NCBI RefSeq assembly: GCF_010015445.1
Contig: NC_053133.1
Span: forward strand, 3,256,764-3,320,763
From: Perca fluviatilis
Taxonomy: Eukaryota > Chordata > Actinopteri > Perciformes > Percidae
Reading direction: 5' to 3'
Length of the DNA: 64,000 nt
Within the stretch, counting starts at the first letter, position 1; every line of letters starts with the position of its first letter. A model generated the notes under the pieces. The model was not told where the DNA came from and searched no databases. It was given only the letters and a program-made list of their open reading frames with translations. This document shows positions 1 to 12,959 of this stretch, piece by piece. The translations under genes and the position numbers were made by a program.

Positions 1-160
<160 letters not shown>

Positions 161-2154
161 AGGGTGGGGAGGGGTTGCCATACCTGCTCTGTGTAATCAC
201 GTCTTAATCATACCTTTCCAATGTCCCTCTCTGCATTTAGCCGCATGCAATCTTCCAGTAGACACTTGGTGATGAGAGGTTTCAGTTTGAGGTGTTGTTT
301 CCTGTCAGTTGAGCTCTGACACCAGCGCCAGTTCATTGTTCTCTTATCTGCACTAGGAAAGAATTCTCCCCCAAATTCACATTTGATTTCCATATAGAAC
401 ACAACATGTACAAAAGGCTGATTTCTCTCAACCTTTTTTTTTTTGCTTTGTTTTTTTTTGTCTAATGCCCAGATTAGTGTTTGCTATTGCGGAAGCACGC
501 AAACCAGTGACCCTGATCCCTCGGTCCATCCCCACGACAACCAACCCCCGAGGCCTGGAGAGCCTCTGAGCCCTGACCCATGAAAGTGACCGCCCAGCCC
601 TCTGAGATTAACCCCCTGACCGCTACCTTCGCTAATATCTGACCTGCATCCAACCCCCACAGACACACAACAGAGCCCCATTCACATGATAGATTCCCTG
701 GCTGCCCCCGTTAGACAGACACTCAGGGTGCTGTGGGCTTGCGTTGGGGCTAGACCAAACATTGCACTTTACAGTTGACTCCAGCATGCACGTGCTGCAG
801 CGAGACATGACTCCACTCTGTTTGTCCCAGAGCAATTTATTTGTATAATTTCCTCTTCACCAGTGGGACAACACACTCCCTTCATTTCATAACTTAGCGT
901 AGCTGTGGATCAGAGCTGACCTACTCCCCACTCCCCAAATAAGGAGCACTGTAAGGACCTATTAGGGACCGGTGTGTTGTTTATGGAAATGCTTTTTCAT
1001 CACGTGGGCGCTAACTGTAGCGTACGGTTGCCATCTTGGACTTGGCACATAGCTTGAACTGCTGAAGTCAGTCTGTATGCGAATAACGTGTGGCGGTATA
1101 TTCCAAGAAAGCTGATTACTGCATCAACCCCAAAGCAACACACTCCCTCCTCCGACCTACATGGTAGCCTATTAAACTGACATGACAAAAGGAATGTCTT
1201 TGCTCTACAAACAATCAGCATGTGGGTGTAAACTTAAAAGCTCATGCTATAATTATGATGGATGCCTTTTTTTTTTACTGTACTTCTTCAGTGTTGCTGT
1301 CAGCGTAGCGCTCCAGGGCAAAAACTGCTTATTGATGGAATCAAGCCGTCTTGAAGTTTTGTATTTATAGTGTGCTATCAGGTTTGTTTTGGAGTGCTAT
1401 CACAAAGACATGCTATCGGTGTTCCCATGTTGTTATCTCTTGGAATGTGGATCGACACTGGCTGGGTTCCCACAGAGACGGGATGGGTGTGTCTCCCTAC
1501 CAGAGACGCTGTCCAGAGCGAAGCGAAGGACGCGGCAGAAATCACAGTTTGCCTAAAAATCAAGAAATGGCAATGACGTCTGGATGTCGAGACTGACTCC
1601 ACTGAGTGTGTGAGATAAAGACGGGGGAGGGAGAGAGGACTCAATGCAAAACGGAATTCATCTTGTTTAATATATTGAATTACATGAAGGGAAATTCCGC
1701 CTTAAAAGAGACATTCCATTGAATGCACTGAATATAGTTATATATTTTTTGTTTTATAATTCAAATTCACAAGTCAGCCACTGCTTTTTTCTAAGAGCAT
1801 TTTCTCATTTGCCAGGAATAAAATTCTGGTGAGAAAATCATTTGATTCTTTTTTAAACATATCCATTTAAAAATGTTTAAAGTCTAAAAAAGCTGAATCA
1901 GAAGAGCGTACTATTAGAGTTACCTTAATATGAAAAGCTGCATTATTTATATCTTGGTCACTTGGGGGCAGTGAAACAAACTGTAAACTCCAACAACACT
2001 GACATATTATCATAAAGGTGTTTATGTTGTCTATTTACACATCAAGCAGACCAGAGAAAAATTAGCATTCATTTGGAGTTGTGTTTCTGGCCACCTTTTC
2101 TGGCTTTTGTAAGTCCTCTAATCACTCTCTTGTACCTCTGTTTTGGTCTCTACA
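161..2154. other. Intergenic, no gene seen
   Basis: Unique-looking sequence with only short open frames (up to 88 codons) on either strand. I see no recognisable protein motif, no convincing splice-site pairs around conserved-looking coding sequence, and no RNA gene. Confidence 0.5.
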
Positions 2155-2622
2155 AGTCTATATCCGCAATGTTTCATTTTCCGGGATTGCTCTGGTGCCG
2201 CTGGAAATTCCGCCGGATGTCCTTCTTTCTGGCCGGAAGTCCGTTACCTTCCTCTGTCTTTGTCTGAGAATTCTAACCTCCGGTGGATTTGTGAGGACTA
2301 TGGTTACCTGCTCCTCAGATCTCTGCAGGGTAAATCCAGACAGCTAGCTAGACTATCTGTCCAATCTGAGTTTTCTCTCGCACGACTAAAACTACTTTTG
2401 CAGCAACGTACACATGTTGCACCAAAACAAGTTCCTTCCCGAGGCTATTTTGCAGCAGCACCGTGGCTCCGTCCGGCGCTTAGCGCGGCCCATGACGATT
2501 GTCATTGGTTTAAAGAAGCCAATAAACCAGAGCACGTTTTTCTCCCAATCCCGGATTGCTGTGCGGACTAGCCAGACCCTCCTCTGCAGCGCTGTGGAGG
2601 AAGTTCTGGCAATGTGAGTCTA
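2155..2622 (+). mobile_element. Small TIR DNA transposon, family A (TAGTCT ends), copy 1
   Basis: About 468 bp running from AGTCTATATCCGC to GGCAATGTGAGTCTA. Recurrent blocks seen in every copy include a GGTAAATCCAGACAGCTAGC stretch, AAAACAAGTTCCTTCC, and a near-palindromic end with GCTGTGGAGGAAG. The complement of the right end (TAGACTCACATTGCC) resembles the left terminus TAGTCTA, so the element has short inverted ends. Other copies in this window lie at 10,982, 17,800, 31,882, 48,907 and 54,272, with a scrap at 46,371. The 142-codon open frame inside it is not conserved between copies, so I read the family as a non-autonomous (MITE-like) element. Superfamily not determined. Confidence 0.8.
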
Positions 2623-3660
2623 GGTCTCCACCAACTCCTGTCTCTTTAGTTGCTAAATGCTCCAATATGTTAACCAGCTAGTCGCTGAAAGACAAGCTAA
2701 ATGGTGCCAAAACTCTCCGTACAGCTGACAGGAACTGCAGTTGGGTGATAATTTTACATAATACAGATTTTTTTTCCATTGTTACTAGACAAATATTGAT
2801 TAGTGTAGCTTTAAATTATAAAATGTAAACTGCTCAGGACATGCTGACATCCCTAAACTCCTAGAGTGTGATAACAGTTTTTCCAGGTGAGAGCTGCGAT
2901 CAAAGCAACATGTGTTGTGCATTGCATTCTGGTTTACAGAGGCCACAGCTGCTTGCGAAACTGGGATCTTTACCTCTTCAGCAACAGATTTCTGTCTTTA
3001 CAATAACTGAACTGACTGGTATTAAATGGTGACTAAACAAAGAGGGTCTTCATCTTTGATTAATCAATATTTGGCTAATGAGAATAAAACCACGAAACAG
3101 AATGGGCCCAAGCATGGAGGTTACATCACCAACAACTGTTTGTAATAGCACCAAAGTGTTTAATGGTGGGCTTTTTTCTTTTAATCCACTTTCCCTTGCA
3201 GGTGTCCAAGCATGCATCACTGCCCCACATAAACACAGCAAAATCATTCTCCAGGAAGCAGAAAATCTTTTCTCACTGTCAACCTTTACACCAAAGCACT
3301 TGGATCAATATTTTCATAGTTGGCTTTTACCTTGTCTCATTTTCACAGACATCAGCAAGGTTGATGTGGCCGGACGGGGAAACCCTGTAGTACCCACTAA
3401 CTGGGGGAGGGTGGGGAGGCTGTAGAAAACGACCACTAAACGAGCCTCCAAAGGGCCTCGCTACGTTGGTGGTCCGCCCCGCCTCAGATTTTATGGCCCA
3501 GTCTAGTCAGTGCTCTCGGGTCTTTCTTGGATAGCAAAAGGGGCAAGAAGAAGTGGAATGCTGTAATGTGTTGCATGTGCAGAAGCACCCTGATGTGTAT
3601 TGAGATCTCTTCTTCTACTGTTAAGCAGGCACGGACACATGGCCATCTGTTGTGGCATGA
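2623..3660. other. Intergenic, no gene seen
   Basis: No supported gene. An open frame of 115 codons at 3,078-3,425 has no recognisable motif and no splice context. Confidence 0.45.
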
Positions 3661-3664
3661 CACT

Positions 3665-3835
3665 TTGTGAAATTAAAGTGTAACTTCCGTTTTTTTTCAA
3701 CCTGGACCCTATTTGCCTGTGTTTTTGTGTCTAAGTGACTGATGGGAACAACAATCTTTGACATTGGTCCAGTATTAAGCGAGATTGTTGCAGTCAGCAG
3801 TGCTTGTTTTGACATGATCGGATTAATATTCTACA
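3665..3835. repeat. Interspersed repeat fragment (shared with 19,537)
   Basis: A segment with TTTTCAACCTGGACC, then TAAGTGACTGATG, recurs in recognisable form at 19,537-19,670 (TTTTCAACCTGGACC, GTAAGTGACTAATA). This shows an interspersed repeat; the family is not named. Confidence 0.55.
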
Positions 3836-3937
3836 TGTCTGACAATATTTTGGAAAGGATTTCTAAGGAGGTCAACCTTTCTGTTAAAGAGTAAGATCCT
3901 TTTTTTTAAACATAAAAACATTGCCGAAATTGCGTTT

Positions 3938-4172
3938 GCTAAACCTACCAGACTCCATTTAAATAAACAGTCATTTTAGCATCGTAAAATACACTTCATA
4001 CAAAATAAAACTATGAAAAGCTGTTCTGGGTCGTCTTTCCACTTTTCCAACCATCACAACTCTAGTTTTGGTTGAAATAAACACACAGTTTACTGATTTA
4101 CATGTAAAGATATGTTGGCTCTATACACGCTAAAAGTATTGATTTTTAAATGGAGTCTGGTGGGTTTAGCGC
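3938..4172. repeat. Inverted repeat pair, possible small foldback element
   Basis: AAACCTACCAGACTCCATTTAAA near 3,940 is matched in reverse complement by TTTAAATGGAGTCTGGTGGGTTT near 4,146, with a spacer of about 180 bp. This is a foldback or MITE-like structure of unknown family. Confidence 0.55.
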
Positions 4173-4390
4173 TAACGACCTCAGAGCTGTTTCTGGTAAA
4201 ACAGAAAGGTCTTAAAGAGGTTTTTAAAATGCCTATCTCTGTAGGGATCCTTTTCATAATGTTGTCAGACACTTAGAATAATAATCTCAGGCTTTCAGTG
4301 ACAAAAAAGCACTTTCAGTGGACCAAATCGACAATGTGCATTTGCCCCATAGGCTTACGTTGCCGCCCGGTCTGTGGCTGCCGGTTCCAG

Positions 4391-4712
4391 CGTTCACCCA
4401 ATGTGTGGGAATTTCTCCCATCTAGCGTTGAGATCATATATCGCAATCAACTCTCTCGCGCCACGCAGTTCAAAGTACGTATTACAGCTACCGTAGCCGT
4501 TTGCCGTCTCTTTCGATCCCCTTTTCCTTCATCAGGTCTTTCCATCTTTGGAAGGCAGCTCCAATGTTCACTCTTTTTTTCTGATGACGCCGGTCTCTTG
4601 CTCTTTTCAATATCCTTTTTCTTTTTCTGGGCGAAGAAGAAGACTCCTGTTCCTGAAATTTGGATTTTGAATATGTGTGGTCCTCCATGTTTCCTTCTTC
4701 AGAATTACCCTT
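4391..4712 (-). mobile_element. Partial copy of TIR element family B
   Basis: The segment from CCAATGTGTGGGAATTTC to TTTCCTTCTTC matches the element at 29,789-30,545, including ATCTAGCGTTGAGATCATAT and TTTGGAAGGCAGCTCCAATG. On the minus strand it carries the same Lys/Glu-rich coding-like stretch. The right part and one terminus are missing, so this is a truncated copy. Confidence 0.75.
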
Positions 4713-4837
4713 TAAACACCAGTTTTAAAACATGAAGAACAAGATGAATACCATAACACCCCCAGAGATGAGGGAAAGAAAAAATTATCATCATAATAAA
4801 ATAAGTGCCAGCAGATCGTAAAGCAGTTTTCATTAAG

Positions 4838-6100
4838 TAAGTAAGTAAGTAAGTAAAAGTTTACTTGTACAGCACTTTTCACAAATAAAGTCGCAAAGTG
4901 CTTCACAGGCCAAATAAATACATACATTAAAACAGATTAATAGTCATAAAAAGCACAATAAACCACAATAAATCTTAGTCAAACACAAAATCATAAATAC
5001 AAAATAATACAGTCTGCAATTTGGCTAGATGAACGCCTGATTTAAAAGATGCGTCTTGAGCAGTTTATTTTAAAGATTTCAACAGATGCAGACATTCTTA
5101 AAATATGTGGTAACACGTGCCACAGTCTAGGAGCGATTGTATGAAAACCTCCATCGCCTTTTGTTTTCAGCATAGTACGGGGAACAGCCATTAAGCCCTG
5201 ATGTGATGATCTCAACGATCTGCTGACAGTATAAGGGTGCAGCAGATCACTTATGCAAGCCGGTGCCTGACGATTGATGGCTCTGTAGGTAATTACAAGA
5301 ATTTTGAACTGGATCCTGAATTTAACCGGTAGCCAGTGCAAAGAGGCCAGAATAGGGGTAATATGACATGACCTGCCTGACCTTATCAGCAACCTAGCAG
5401 CAGCAATCTGGACCAATTGTGAACGATCTACAGATGATCTAGTGAGGCAAGTAAAAAGAGAATTACAGTAATCCATACGCGAAGAAACAAATGCATGTGT
5501 AATAATTTCTAACTCAGTGTAGGATACACGCCTGAGTTTAGTTATGTTTCTAAGGTGGAAAAAAACAGTGACTTTACATGTTTGTCAAGGTTCATGGCCT
5601 GATCTAAAGTCACACCAAGACTTCTTGGGCTGGAACTGGAGTTTAGTGAACCAATACTGCTAGCCACCTCCGACACAATGCTGTCCAACAATCAAAACCT
5701 CTGGAAGTTACTGGCCATGCAGTCTTTTATAGCAGACAGACACTCCTGTAAAACAATTAGATGATCAGTCTGGTTGGGTTTAAAAGATAAATACAATTGA
5801 ATGTCATCCGCATAGCAGTGGTTATAAATACCTGTAAATTTACTGATATCGTGTCCAAGTGGAAGCATATAAAGGGCAAATATAATTGGTCCCAGAACCG
5901 AACCCTGGGGGACCCCACATGTTACAGCAGTGAACTCAGACATGTAAGGGCCAACAGCCACAGAAAAACTCCTATCTAACAAATAATAAGAGAAGGGCTC
6001 AAGGGCTCTCCCACATTCTACATTATCCCATCTCCCCTTGGCTACAGTGTCAAGGCTCCATGGCCGCCTCATGTCCCTGACTCCCACCACTGTCCCTGAG
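4838..6100 (-). mobile_element. Degenerate L2-type LINE, 3' part with reverse transcriptase remnant
   Basis: On the minus strand, 5,692-6,090 encodes reverse transcriptase blocks including VPQGSVLGP and the catalytic YADD box (CYADDIQLY). Next, 5,042-5,476 encodes the C-terminal block typical of fish L2/CR1-group LINEs (LDYCNSL-like start, AAARLL, ITPILASLHWLPV, LRSS). The 3' tail at 4,838-4,860 is a (TTAC)n simple repeat next to an AAGTGCTGTACAAGTAAAC-like motif. The two coding parts sit in separate open frames and the 5' region is absent, so the copy is dead and 5'-truncated. It is a non-LTR retrotransposon, not a host gene. Confidence 0.85.
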
Positions 6101-6569
6101 CTGCAGCTGGACGGCAGATTACTGCAGTTTACAGAGGAAGAGGGAGGTGGAGGTGGCTGGTTGGATAGTTTGTTGCTGGCTTCAGATCACAGGTTGTGTG
6201 CATACAAACCTCAGAGCAAAACAGGCCATGCCAGGCAGCCCCAGATCTGCCCTGCAACGTGACCAAGTTCTTAACCTGCACACTACCCCATTTGGTTTTT
6301 TTTACCAGCACGCATGTCACATTGGTGATTGATTTAGATTTTTGCAGAGACCAACATTCTATTCTGTTCATTTGAGAGAACAAATGTCTTATTTATTTGT
6401 ACTAAGTATCAGTGTTGTAGTACTCAAGATCAAGACCACCTTTTGAAGGTCTTGGTCTTGTCTCGGAATCGATCACATTTTCCTCGGTCTTGTCTCGGAT
6501 GAAGAGGACTCGGGATTATATTTCAAGACTGTTCAAGACCACAACTGCAGGGATATCCCTAAATTGCCT

Positions 6570-6775
6570 GTGTATAGTATGGGGTGGTGATGGTGCAGTG
6601 GATATGACACATTCCTTTGGTGTGGGAGACCAGGGTTCGATTCCCACTGCGTTATATCAACCAATGTGTCCCTGAGCTTAACCCCTAGTTGCTCCAGAGG
6701 TGTGCAACCTCTCTGACATATGTGGCAATTGTAAGTTGCTTTGGATAAAAGCGTCAGCTAAATGTATTGTATCGT
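6570..6775 (+). mobile_element. tRNA-derived SINE
   Basis: A tRNA-like head has an A-box-like GGTGATGGTGCAGTGG and a B-box GGGTTCGATTCC. It is followed by a body ending in TTTGGATAAAAGCGTCAGCTAAATG, a tail domain found in many teleost SINEs. Plus-strand orientation. Confidence 0.85.
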
Positions 6776-7140
6776 CTGATTTACTGTACGTGTTAACATC
6801 ATTCCTTCTTCAAATGCAACCAATAACTTGACTCATTTCCAAAACCTATTTTTTATAGAATGAATGGCGATGTTTCCCCAGAAATACAACTTTTGCATTG
6901 ATTAAAAGTAAAAAAGATTTGGGGCTTTTGAGAAAACATACGGGGCTGGAGCCCCAGAAGCCACCCCTTCACTCCGCCCTTGGTTACAATAAGGGTGAGG
7001 CCCAAAACCAAATCCTGCTAAGTGCCGTAGGCTGTTACATTGTTGTGTAGTTTAATAAAACCTCGTATTTAATAAACTTCATGTGTTTTGTGTGCAAAAA
7101 TCTTAATTTGTAAAGTAACTAAAGCTGTAACAGATGAATG

Positions 7141-7290
7141 TAGTGGACTAAAAAGTCCAATATTTCTCTCTGAGATGTAGCGGAGCAGAAGTAGAAAGTG
7201 GAATGAAAAGAAAAGACTCAAGTGAAGTACAAGTACTTCAAATTAGTACTTTAGTACAGTACTTAAGTAAATGTACTTAGTTACATTCTC
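7141..7290. repeat. Interspersed repeat (ACTTCTACTCC family)
   Basis: It contains TAGTGGACTAAAAAGTCCAATATTTCTCTCTGAGATGTAGCGGAG and AGTACTTAAGTAAATGTACTTAG. Related copies lie at 22,895-23,515, 33,442-33,973 and 61,805-62,400 (some inverted). Fragment of a dispersed repeat rich in AGTACTTNAAGTA half-palindromes. Confidence 0.75.
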
Positions 7291-9137
7291 CCACTGGTTA
7301 TAGTCATAGACAACAGGATGTAGATACAGCTGATACACAGGGACTGTACTGCACTGGAAGTCAGTGAAGTTGTGCATTTGTCCTGCATCAGTCATCACAG
7401 CCTCTTCCCTCATTATGTCTCTCCACCGTGGTGCATTGTGTAATCCCGGTGTGTGTTTGTTGAAGAACAATACATGTTAGAAATATGATTCTCGCAGTAC
7501 ATGTTCCACATACAGAGCACATGAACTGATTAGATACTGGAGCACCTAGATGCATACATTTGCATACTAATGAAACACTGCATCCCTTTTAATGCTTTAA
7601 GATCCTATTAATAATGGTCATGTGAAGAGTGTTGACTTGGACATATGTGCTAATTACTGCATCAGTGTGCTGAATTATTGACCTCTGGCATTACAGGTTC
7701 TGTTTAATATATTATGGTGATTAGAATGAGGACGGCGGGCAACTCAAGTGCCTCTACAGTAAAGCTGTACAGTTCAGCTTGAGGTTGGAGCAGTTTAGGC
7801 AGCAGTGATTCACTAGCGCTACATCTGTATTCCGCAGCCTTGGTCTTATGGCTCAGAGTAAACTGGAAGAATGATTCAGTGGTGATGCACTGTGTTTGAC
7901 CCTGTGTTCTGCTTCCAGTCTGCTTCGATGGACTCGCAGTGAACTGGGCAATTGCTGATAATGTTCGTAAATGAGTTGCTGGAAGCCAGTGGAACGTGTT
8001 GAGCAATGTGTGTGTATGCAGCTGCGTCGTAGGAGGTCTACACATTTGATTGTTGATTGGTAGCAGACCAAATCGGGTGGGGCGGCACAGCACAATGGAG
8101 CATCCAGATCTAGTCTAGGCTTCCTGCTGTCCCCCGTCACATTGTTTACACCTACACAAACTGCTGGAGAGGAGCAGTCATCCAGATGCATGAATTATAA
8201 ATCTGACACAGACGACACCCTTCCCAGCTCCGTCCCACACCGTGCAGCGCCGCGACAAAGATAATGAAGCATCCACGGGCCATAAGAGAGTTGCGGATTG
8301 GGCCTTTGACTTCATCCTTGAGCGATTCCTCGCCGCAGACCTCCAGCGTTGCACTGAACAGCACAGAGAGCTTAGATTCCACTCAGGATCAACATGCTCA
8401 AAAACAACAAACGCTTTTAGTCCTCTTGGCTCAACTTCTACGCTCAGTCTTTACCTCTCCAGAGCGCTTGCATTAGAGCTCTGCAAAAATAACACTGTGT
8501 CATATTTCCCGTGCCCAAAGTGATTTAATGTTCAATTGAGCTTACAAAAAGGCCGGTGGTTTTGTTTTGATACACTCCGGACACACCTCTCCCACTTATC
8601 CATGCTCTACCTCCCAGTTTCTACCTGCTTATTTATTTCTCTTCTCTTCTATTTTTCTCTCTTTTGGTCAGTTTCTCTCAAATTTCTAAATCATACCAGG
8701 CAACATTTACCAAGAACTCAAAATGATATTCCTTAGAGCAGAACATTCAGGTAAGCCTTTTTAAGTGCAATGGGACTTATGTAACTTTATTGAAAGTGCT
8801 TCTCATGCCATCGGCTCCCACTCCGCTCCTGCATAACCCATCCATTAAAATAAAGTAAGAAGTAAGTAAGAAATATGAGTTTTGCCTAGTTTCTTGCATC
8901 CTGGAAGAGTACCGTTTTCTTTGCTATAGTAAGCAAAGCCCAGGGAGTATGTTGAACAGCTGGGTGTAGGAATGGGTGCAGATAGGCTGACACTATAATT
9001 AGTCACTGGAATGGTTTCGTGGAAAGCTAACAGTGACCGCTGTGAGTCCTCAGGGTGGAGGAAGAGAGTTCCTTATCCCTGAGCAGCATGTCGAGAGAAG
9101 GAGGGAAACTGCTGAGGAATCCCAACCGTGTCTAACA

Positions 9138-9138
<1 letters not shown>
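7291..9138. other. Intergenic, no gene seen
   Basis: Open frames of up to 129 codons (7,704-8,093 minus; 7,853-8,191 minus) overlap on the same strand in different frames. They show no domain or splice logic. No supported feature. Confidence 0.4.

Positions 9139-9178
<40 letters not shown>
9139..9178. repeat. (TG)n microsatellite
   Basis: About 19 TG units followed by CGCGTGCGTGC. The open frames across it in several frames are artefacts of the repeat. Confidence 0.95.
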
Positions 9179-9179
<1 letters not shown>

Positions 9180-9181
<2 letters not shown>

Positions 9182-10340
9182 TGCGTGCACTCTCCATCAA
9201 CCGCTGTCGCTCTTCCATCTCTCACGCCTGTTGGCCCCCATAAAGCGAAACATACTGCTAATGTCTCTTCTGGGAAGGATGGATGTCGTTCCGTGTGTTT
9301 GCGTGCATGCTGAAGTGTGTGTGTAAGTGATAATGGAGCCACTACAGTACTGCATGTCACACTTCAGACTAAGTCTTGCACACATACCATCTGCTGAAAT
9401 TAACCGGCGCGATAAAAAGTTGCAGGTTTTAGTTAAATAAACATGGTATCATCACCCTTTGCTGTTTTGGAATTCCATTTTAGTTTTGATAGGAAAGACT
9501 TTACACAAATTGTGCAATCCTGTGGTTTTGGGCAGTTTCAATGTTCCCCTCCTGCCTCTTGTTAACTGAACCAGTGCTCTGCTCACCCACTGAACAGTGA
9601 ATAATGAGAGGGCCCAGTGTAGTAGACTAGATGGAGAGTTTTTCTCAGAGTGAGTATGAGCTTTACAGCTGACTCAAGTGAGGGTTTTCTGTCCCCCTTC
9701 TCAGCGCCTAGTGAGTGTGTGGCTCCAGATGTGAGTTATCTCATCTCTTGTCAGTGGCTCACACAATACTTATCACCCAGCTGGGTTGTATGGTCTTAGT
9801 AGGTGGAGGAGGGCGAAAGCGGGGTTGATGGGTAGAGATGGGTGCCTGGTACTGGTCAGAGCGTCATCCTGCTGGCACTCAGATCATCAGCTTTAAAAGG
9901 GGTTGGTTAACTGAAATAATAAACAGTGTTTCCCCCAGTGTATTCCAAGCCTGGTGGCCCAACGGGCCTAAGTTGTCCCCCACTGGGCCTAAGTCAATGG
10001 GAATTATTTTTTAACAGTGACCTAATGTGGGGCCCTATGAAATCTGTTTTAGAGTTTTTTTAAATTCTCAATTTTCACGATTCCATCCATGATTCTGTTA
10101 TAACAAAAACTATTAGGCTCTGTAATGCTACCATCAGTCTGTGCCTGGCCCCAGCAGGGCCCTCGTCGAAAAAAAGACACTTGCCACCAACCAAAAAGGT
10201 TCCTTAATAGGTTTATCTGTTGCTGAGATTTCTGCCTCCACCCCAACAGAGAGCTGAAGGGAAACGGAAACTTAACAAGTGCAATGGAAACAGACTTAGA
10301 GAATAAATTGTGATGTATATAAAGCATGTGAGAGAAAAGC
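9180..10340. other. Intergenic, mostly unique sequence
   Basis: No gene supported. Around 9,930-10,130 the sequence (GTGTTTCCCCCAG, GGGCCCTATGAAATCTG) looks like a worn repeat, but no second copy occurs in the window to confirm it. Confidence 0.35.
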
Positions 10341-10566
10341 ATCAGGATCTGTGGGGAGCAATGAGGATGACTCTAATGTTAACAAATTAACAAGAAATAT
10401 AAATGGATATTGTATATTTGCCACTGAGTGCCAAATGCTTGCTCATGGGGGGAATTGTTGGGTCTTTGTAAATTATAGTGTGTGGTCTAGACCTACTCTA
10501 TCTGTAAAGTGTCCCGAGATAACTTCTGTTTTGATTTGAAACTATGAAAAAATTGAATTGAATCAT
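10341..10566 (+). repeat. Probable retroelement 3' tail with ATTGAATTGA end
   Basis: A segment with GTCTAGACCTACTCTATCTG, TGTCCCGAGATAACTTCTG and a terminal AAAAATTGAATTGAATC resembles the common fish retroelement tail ending in (ATTGA)n. No coding part is present. Class inferred from the tail only. Confidence 0.5.
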
Positions 10567-10981
10567 ATTTCTATCACATTTTAGGTTTAGGTTTATTTGC
10601 ACAATTTAAAGTTAACAGAGTGACAAAGATAACAAACAAATACAGTGCAGGGAGAGACAAAAAACCCAGTGGGCTTATATCCCCATTGATAATTTAAAAA
10701 TGTCATACCATCATATAGAACAAAAAACAGAAAATAATAAGACAAGTGAGAGAGAAAAACAATAAAAAAAATGTTTTCTACATTTTCTTCCAACATATGA
10801 GATTTGACTGGAGAAATTAGTGCCACTAAACGTAGATCTTAATACATCCAACTCCTAATAGTCACTTAACTGCACATTAAATTGCATTTTCATTTGTTGA
10901 TTTTTCTGGAAATTCGGTTAAAATTTGCACTACATTTCACCTGACTACAAGACCTGACTTCTGAAATCTCTACCTTTACCC

Positions 10982-11247
10982 TAGTCTATATCTATATCCA
11001 GACAGCTAGCTAGACTATCTGTCCAATCTGAGTTTTCTGTTGCACGACTAAAACTACTTTTGAACGTACACATTCCACCAAAACAAGTTCCTTCCCGAGG
11101 CTATTTTGCAGAGGCACCGTGGCTCCGTCCGTTGTGATTGGTTTAAAGAAATGCCAATAAACCAGAACACGTTTTTCTCCCATCCCAGAATGCTGTGTGG
11201 ACTAGCCAGACCTTCCTCCACAGCGCTGTGGAGAAAGGTCTGGCAAT
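10982..11247 (+). mobile_element. Family A TIR element, copy 2 (internally deleted)
   Basis: It starts with TAGTCTATATCTAT and jumps directly to ATCCAGACAGCTAGCTAGAC. About 215 bp present in copy 1 are missing. It ends at GGAGAAAGGTCTGGCAATTTA. Both ends belong to family A, so this is a deletion derivative. Confidence 0.8.
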
Positions 11248-11636
11248 TTACCCTAACAGAGAGCCTGACTAATTAAAAATCACAGTAACATTTGTATTAA
11301 TGCAAATGACAAAAATCCAACATAACCTTGCTCAGGACCACTCAATAACAGTCACACAACATGCTTGCTCAGCCTGAGGATGCTAACTTTAAAAAACAAA
11401 TGTTATTGTTTTTCTCTCTCACGTGTCATGCATTTACCAGCCTTTGAGAATTTGGGGGATTCGATTTCACCAGCTCTACAGAAGAGGCAAGTTCAGACAT
11501 GTCTGCGACAACAGCAGAACTGAGAGGGCCAAACCGTTTAGATGTTAGACACAAAAGATGACATTAGAAAAGAGTGCACAGTATGTAGATATCATATCAT
11601 ATTGTTTTGTACTGTGGTATCTATCTATTTAATTAT

Positions 11637-11685
11637 TGATAGATAGATAGATCAAAATGAATTTCCCTTTCGATGACAATAAAGA

Positions 11686-11777
<92 letters not shown>
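11637..11777. repeat. (TATC)n microsatellite after a LINE/SINE-like tail
   Basis: About 23 TATC units are preceded by GAATTTCCCTTTCGATGACAATAAAGAC, a tail-like motif that often precedes (TATC)n in fish retroelements. A short GATAGATAGATAGAT stretch lies about 40 bp upstream in inverted orientation. Confidence 0.9.
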
Positions 11778-12042
11778 TATGAGGGAGAAATAAAGGAGAA
11801 ACCAACAGTTATGATGACATAGTCTGCGCAGTTAATGCTAACACATTAACTGTTCTTTAAGTTTGCCAAAATCATGGAGGGTTTGAATTTTCTTGTAGCA
11901 AGTGCTGCATTAGTTTCTCAACTATCTTAGAATATGGACAGTTTTCCAGAAAGACAGATTAATTAAATCTGTTTGGAGAGATTGTGCTTGCTAGTGGGAC
12001 AGTGGCTAGCCTGGGTGATTTTAGGACTTTGGCTGTGTAAAT

Positions 12043-12958
12043 CAAGGTCCCATGACATGCTGCTTTTTGGATGCTTTTATATAGGCCTTAGTGGTCCCCT
12101 AATACTGTATCTGAAGTCTCTTTTATATAGACCTTAGTGGTCCCCTAATACTGTATCTGAAGTCTCTTTTTATATAGGCCTTAGTGGTCCCCTAATACTG
12201 TATCTGAAGTCTCTTTTATATAGACCTTAATGGTCCCCTAATACTGTATCTGAAGTCTCTTTTATATAGACCTTAGTGGTCCCCAAATACTGTATCTGAA
12301 GTCTCTTTTATATAGACCTTAGTGGTCCCCTAATACTGTATCTGAAGTCTCTTTTATATAGACCTTAGTGGTCCCCTAATACTGTATCTGAAGTCTCTTT
12401 TATATAGACCTTAGTGGTCCCCTAATACTGTATCTGAAGTCTCTTTTATATAGACCTTAGTGGTCCCCTAATACTGTATCTGAAGTCCCTTTCCCAAAAT
12501 TCAGCCTTGGTGCAGAATTACAGCCACTAGAGCCAGTCCCACAATGAGCTTTCCTTAGGATGTGTCATTTCTGTGTATGTAGCTTTAAATGCTATTGAGG
12601 AGGAGAGAGGGGGGGCGGGGGGGAGGTGGAGGGTGAGGGTGTGGCCTTGACCAACTGCCACTTTGCTCGTTTGAAAGCCATGAAGTCTCTCTCTCTCTCA
12701 TGGGTGGGCCAAATTCTCTGGGCGGGCAAAGCAGAGAAAGGGGAGGTAACCTTGCTCCTTATGACCTCATAAGGAGAAGATTCCAGATCGGCCCATCTGA
12801 GCTTTCATTTTCTCAAAGGCAGAGCAGGATACCCAGGGCTCGGTTTACACCTATCACCATTTGTAGCTACTGGGGGACCATAGGCAGGCTGGAGGAACTC
12901 ATATTAATGTTAAAAAACCTCATAAAGTGACATTTTCATGACATGCATGGGACTTTAA
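12043..12958. mobile_element. TIR DNA element containing a minisatellite
   Basis: The left end AAGGTCCCATGACATGC is matched in reverse complement near the right end (GACATGCATGGGACTTT, 12,940-12,956). Between them lie the 46-bp minisatellite (12,060-12,488) and a GC-richer body. I see no transposase, so the element is non-autonomous. The 76-codon frame at 12,700-12,930 is inside it and shows no known motif. Confidence 0.7.
12060..12488. repeat. 46-bp minisatellite, about 9 units
   Basis: The unit is approximately TTATATAGACCTTAGTGGTC followed by CCCTAATACTGTATCTGAAG and TCTCTT, 46 bp in all. It is repeated head-to-tail with very few differences (GACC versus GGCC, one CCCAAATAC variant). High identity suggests recent expansion. 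Confidence 0.95.
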
Positions 12959-12959
12959 A

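Noticed and set aside
2143..2571. 142-codon open frame
   Set aside because: Lies inside a family A transposon and is not kept open in the other copies.
7704..8191. Two overlapping minus-strand frames of 129 and 112 codons
   Set aside because: Overlap in different frames, show no domain and no splice context, and have ordinary intergenic composition.
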